Assembly: GCA_023399275.1 (NCBI GenBank)
Contig: JAEWQH010000102.1
Span: 1 to 26,195, forward strand
DNA from: Bacillota bacterium
GTDB lineage: Bacteria; Bacillota; Clostridia; Christensenellales; CAG-138
Direction of reading: 5' to 3'
DNA length: 26,195 nt
Part shown: positions 24,155 through 26,195 of the stretch, in pieces
How positions within the stretch are numbered: the stretch's first letter is position 1
Layout of the letters: the number at the start of each line of letters is the position of its first letter
Notes under the pieces: generated by a model
Database searches by the model: none
Told to the model about the DNA's origin: nothing
What the model saw: the letters and a program-made list of their open reading frames with translations, nothing else
Position numbers and translations under genes: made by a program

Positions 24155-24226
24155 ATACCTCATTAAACAGATATAGTTTTTTCAAGATATACCTTGACAG
24201 ATGAGGTATATCGAATTAAGATATAC
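24155..24226 (+). promoter_or_regulatory. PadR promoter with palindromic operator array
   Basis: -35 TTGACA (24194-24199), 17-base spacer, -10 TAAGAT (24217-24222). The inverted repeat GATATACC (24186-24193) / GGTATATC (24205-24212) encloses the -35. Related half-sites are ATACCTCAT (24155-24163), the exact reverse complement of ATGAGGTAT (24201-24209), and GATATAC (24220-24226). A repressor bound here would block the polymerase; PadR proteins usually regulate themselves in this way. Confidence 0.75.
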
Positions 24227-24250
24227 TTGCAAACGGAAAGGAGGTGCGCC

Positions 24251-24598
24251 ATGTCCGTTGCATCGGAACTCATCCGTGGGAACACGGAAACGATCATCCT
24301 GGCGCAGTTGATGAAAGGCGATGGCTATGGTTACATGGTCAACAAGGCGATTCAGAACCTGACGGGGGGAAGGTTTGAGCTGAAGGAAGCGACGCTGTAT
24401 ACAGCGTTTCGAAGGCTCGAAGACGCGGGCTGCATCGTCTCGTACTGGGGGGACGAGACGACGGGCGCGCGGCGCAGATACTACTCCATCACCGACCTCG
24501 GGAGAGAATCGTATCGACTGCGAAAGAGGGATTGGGAGACCGCGGAAGCAGTGATTGACAAGCTATTGGCTGAAGGAGAAAAAGGGGTATCCAAATGA
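24251..24598 (+). CDS. PadR family transcriptional regulator
   Basis: A 115-residue winged-helix repressor of the short PadR class. Hallmarks are MKGDGYGYMVNKAI (21-34), KEATLYTAFRRLEDAG (45-60) as the recognition region, and GARRRYYSITDLGRE (72-86) as the wing. The C-terminal helix (about 87-110) serves dimerisation. I take the ATG at 24251, which has a perfect AAAGGAGGTG upstream, over an in-frame TTG at 24194 that lies in the -35. The gene overlaps the next by four bases (ATGA), so translation is coupled, and it should control the three-gene unit through the palindromes upstream. The inducer is unknown. Confidence 0.93.
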   Translation: MSVASELIRGNTETIILAQLMKGDGYGYMVNKAIQNLTGGRFELKEATLYTAFRRLEDAGCIVSYWGDETTGARRRYYSITDLGRESYRLRKRDWETAEAVIDKLLAEGEKGVSK

Positions 24599-25224
24599 AC
24601 GAGAAACTAAGACGCTATATCGACGACCTTTTTGCCTCCGCGCCCTCGACGATGCGCGCAGTGGAGCTCAAAGAGGAGCTGTATCAGAACCTCACGGATA
24701 AGTACAACGACCTGATCGCCGAGGGAAAGAGCGAGGAGTCCGCCTTCAACGTCGCCATCGCAAGCATCGGCGATGTGGACAGTCTGATCTCCGGCCTCTC
24801 CGGTGAAAAACCGGCGGCAAACGAGGCAGGCAAAAAACGCTCTGCGCTGCTGACCGCCCTTGCGATCGCGCTGTACATCCTCTGCCCGGTACCGGTGATT
24901 CTGCTGCAGGACGAGATCGGCGTGATGGTGCTCTTCCTCTTTATCGCGGCCGCGACGGCGCTTCTGATCTACAACGGCGTCACGCGCGAGCGCTATGTCA
25001 AGGCGGACGACACCATGGTCGAGGAATTCAAGGAGTGGAAGCAGAACAACAAACAGCGAAACAAGGCGGTGGACGCCATCGTCGGCTCATTCTGGCTCAT
25101 CGCCGTTTGCGTCTACATCGTTGTAAGCTTCATGACCGGAGCGTGGCATATCACCTGGATCATCTTCCTGATCGCGGCTGCGATCTCCTCGATGATCAAG
25201 GGCCTGTTCATGCTCAAACAGTGA
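24595..25224 (+). CDS. DUF1700-like membrane protein with N-terminal permease-prefix domain
   Basis: A 209-residue protein. Residues about 1-70 form a cytoplasmic helical domain (E-L-K-E-E-L-Y-Q-N-L-x-D-K-Y, then A-x-x-x-I-G-D-V-D-x-L) that is also seen at the front of DUF1700 proteins and some permeases. Four membrane helices follow (about 80-103, 107-128, 157-178, 183-206). Proteins of this type nearly always sit between a PadR gene and a DUF4097 gene in Firmicutes; the helical domain is thought to touch the PadR partner, but that is family knowledge of limited depth. The start overlaps the padR stop (ATGA) and GGGG at 24586-24590 could be its binding site. Function not established. Confidence 0.82.
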   Translation: MNEKLRRYIDDLFASAPSTMRAVELKEELYQNLTDKYNDLIAEGKSEESAFNVAIASIGDVDSLISGLSGEKPAANEAGKKRSALLTALAIALYILCPVPVILLQDEIGVMVLFLFIAAATALLIYNGVTRERYVKADDTMVEEFKEWKQNNKQRNKAVDAIVGSFWLIAVCVYIVVSFMTGAWHITWIIFLIAAAISSMIKGLFMLKQ

Positions 25225-25239
25225 CGGAGGTAAATCACG

Positions 25240-26195
25240 ATGCGAACAGCAGGTATCATTCGAATTATCGTCGGCCTGGTTATCGCGGTGCTGCTCACCG
25301 CAATCCTGGTCGTGTTGCTCACCGGCAACAACATCCTTTCCCGCTTTGGCGTGAGAGACGGTTGGGTCGAGCGCGTATTTGAGCGCTCCACCTACACCTC
25401 GGGCGGAATCGGCGACGACGCCGGCGAAACCGTTGTGTCCGACGTGGCGCGCGTGTCGGCGGCGGGCATCCGCAAGATCAAGATCGAGTGGGTGGCCGGC
25501 AGCGTGGATGTGCGCATAGGCAGCGGCAGCGAGATCGTCTTCTCCGAAGCATCCAGCCGCAGCCTCACCGAACGGCAGCGCATGCGCTATACGGTCACGG
25601 ACGGCGGCGTGCTCCAGATTCGCTTTTACGACGAGCTGGACAACATCTTCAACTGGTTCAATGTGGACTCAAACATGCCCGCAAAGACGCTGACGCTGGA
25701 GCTGCCGGCGTCGCTGATCGGGCAGCTGGCGGAGATGGAGATCGAGACCGTGTCCGCGAGCATCGACCTCTCCGGCGCGTATGCCTTGAAAACGGATCTC
25801 TCCACCGTTTCCGGCGGGATCCTCTGCGCGGACGTAGCGGTCGACGAACTGGAGCTCTCCTCAACCAGCGGGGCCATCGTCTGCGAAAACAGCACGGCCA
25901 GGGAACTGGAGATGGACACCGTCAGCGGCAGCATCCGCGCCGCGGGCGAGTTCGTCAAAGCAGACGCGGAGACCGTCTCCGGCAGCATCAAGCTCGCGTT
26001 TGCAAACGTGCCGCAAAAGATCGAAGTGGACGGCGTGAGCGGCAGCATCACGATCTCCCTGCCGGAGAACGCGGGCTTTACCGCCCGGCTGGACACGGTC
26101 AGCGGATCGCTCAGCTGCGCCTTTGCCGGCACGCTCGGCGATGATCGCGTGACCGATGGCGACGGCAGCGCAAGCTACCGCTTCAACACGGTCAG
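25240..26195 (+). CDS. DUF4097 beta-helix-like envelope protein (3' end beyond window)
   Basis: At least 318 residues, open to the right edge. One membrane helix (about 5-28) anchors a large outside domain. From about residue 80 on, the chain is made of short beta strands with recurring T-V-S-G-S-I units (STVSGGI, STSGAI, DTVSGSI, ETVSGSI, DGVSGSI, DTVSGSL), spaced about 17-22 residues, which is the DUF4097 (LiaG/YvlB-like) adhesin-like repeat. Such proteins belong to envelope-stress units in Firmicutes. The ATG at 25240 has GGAGG nine bases upstream and follows the previous gene by 15 bases, so it is the third gene of the PadR unit. Family call firm, role inferred. Confidence 0.87.
   Translation, partial: MRTAGIIRIIVGLVIAVLLTAILVVLLTGNNILSRFGVRDGWVERVFERSTYTSGGIGDDAGETVVSDVARVSAAGIRKIKIEWVAGSVDVRIGSGSEIVFSEASSRSLTERQRMRYTVTDGGVLQIRFYDELDNIFNWFNVDSNMPAKTLTLELPASLIGQLAEMEIETVSASIDLSGAYALKTDLSTVSGGILCADVAVDELELSSTSGAIVCENSTARELEMDTVSGSIRAAGEFVKADAETVSGSIKLAFANVPQKIEVDGVSGSITISLPENAGFTARLDTVSGSLSCAFAGTLGDDRVTDGDGSASYRFNTV

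Larger units (their letters stand above)
23813..24250. other. Divergent intergenic region of MsmK and PadR
   Basis: 438 bases. From left: the MsmK leader (23813 to about 24008) with the possible upstream frame and CCGCTC/GAGCGG pairing, the MsmK promoter (24015-24043), about 100 bases with no clear signal, then the PadR operator and promoter (24155-24226). Confidence 0.6.

Overview
The window looks like a chromosomal segment of a GC-rich, low-motility-content Clostridia-type Firmicute. The evidence is the consistent AGGAGG-type ribosome binding sites, sigma-A style TTGACA/TATAAT promoters, a diderm-free set of envelope proteins (lipoprotein PotD, single-pass anchored surface proteins), a PadR/DUF1700-type/DUF4097 module, DUF1002, an MsmK/UgpC ATPase and a citrate-synthase-like HMGL enzyme typical of anaerobic clostridia. 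A precise taxon cannot be fixed from the sequence alone.

Layout. 1-1341 (minus): a phage-type lysis cassette with an NlpC/P60 endolysin, a small membrane/coiled-coil protein and the start of an LLH-type holin that runs off the left edge. 1567-7403 (minus): housekeeping and accessory genes: a YbaK-GNAT fusion, a PlsC-like acyltransferase with a zinc ribbon, a cation-diffusion-facilitator exporter in a likely operon with a family 2 glycoside hydrolase, and a YegP/DUF1508 protein. 7749-8402 (plus): an XRE-S24 regulator whose protease active site looks broken. 8512-13741 (minus): two adjacent paralogous membrane-anchored beta-propeller proteins plus a secreted DUF1002 protein. 13984-15069 (minus): a GNAT enzyme and an alpha/beta-hydrolase-like protein. 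15294-19967 (plus): a complete polyamine-uptake operon, regulator-potA-potB-potC-potD, starting from a strong promoter with an operator-like palindrome and ending in a clear terminator. 20035-21399 (minus): a Re-citrate synthase/isopropylmalate synthase family enzyme. 21708-22529 (plus): DUF4230. 22694-23812 (minus): a solitary MsmK/UgpC-type sugar ABC ATPase with a long leader. 24251-26195 (plus): PadR regulator, prefix-domain membrane protein and a DUF4097 protein cut by the right edge.

How the genes work together. The pot genes form one uptake system (PotD binds, PotB/C channel, PotA drives, XRE-cupin regulator senses). PadR, the DUF1700-like membrane protein and the DUF4097 protein overlap or abut and probably form one envelope-related unit under PadR autocontrol. 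The twin propeller proteins share architecture and order and probably act together at the cell surface. The most promising leads are the twin propeller pair, the degenerate S24 regulator with phased A-tracts in front of it, the double-TOBE PotA, the YbaK-GNAT fusion, and the PadR operator array. I saw no tRNA, rRNA, CRISPR array, insertion sequence or integrase.
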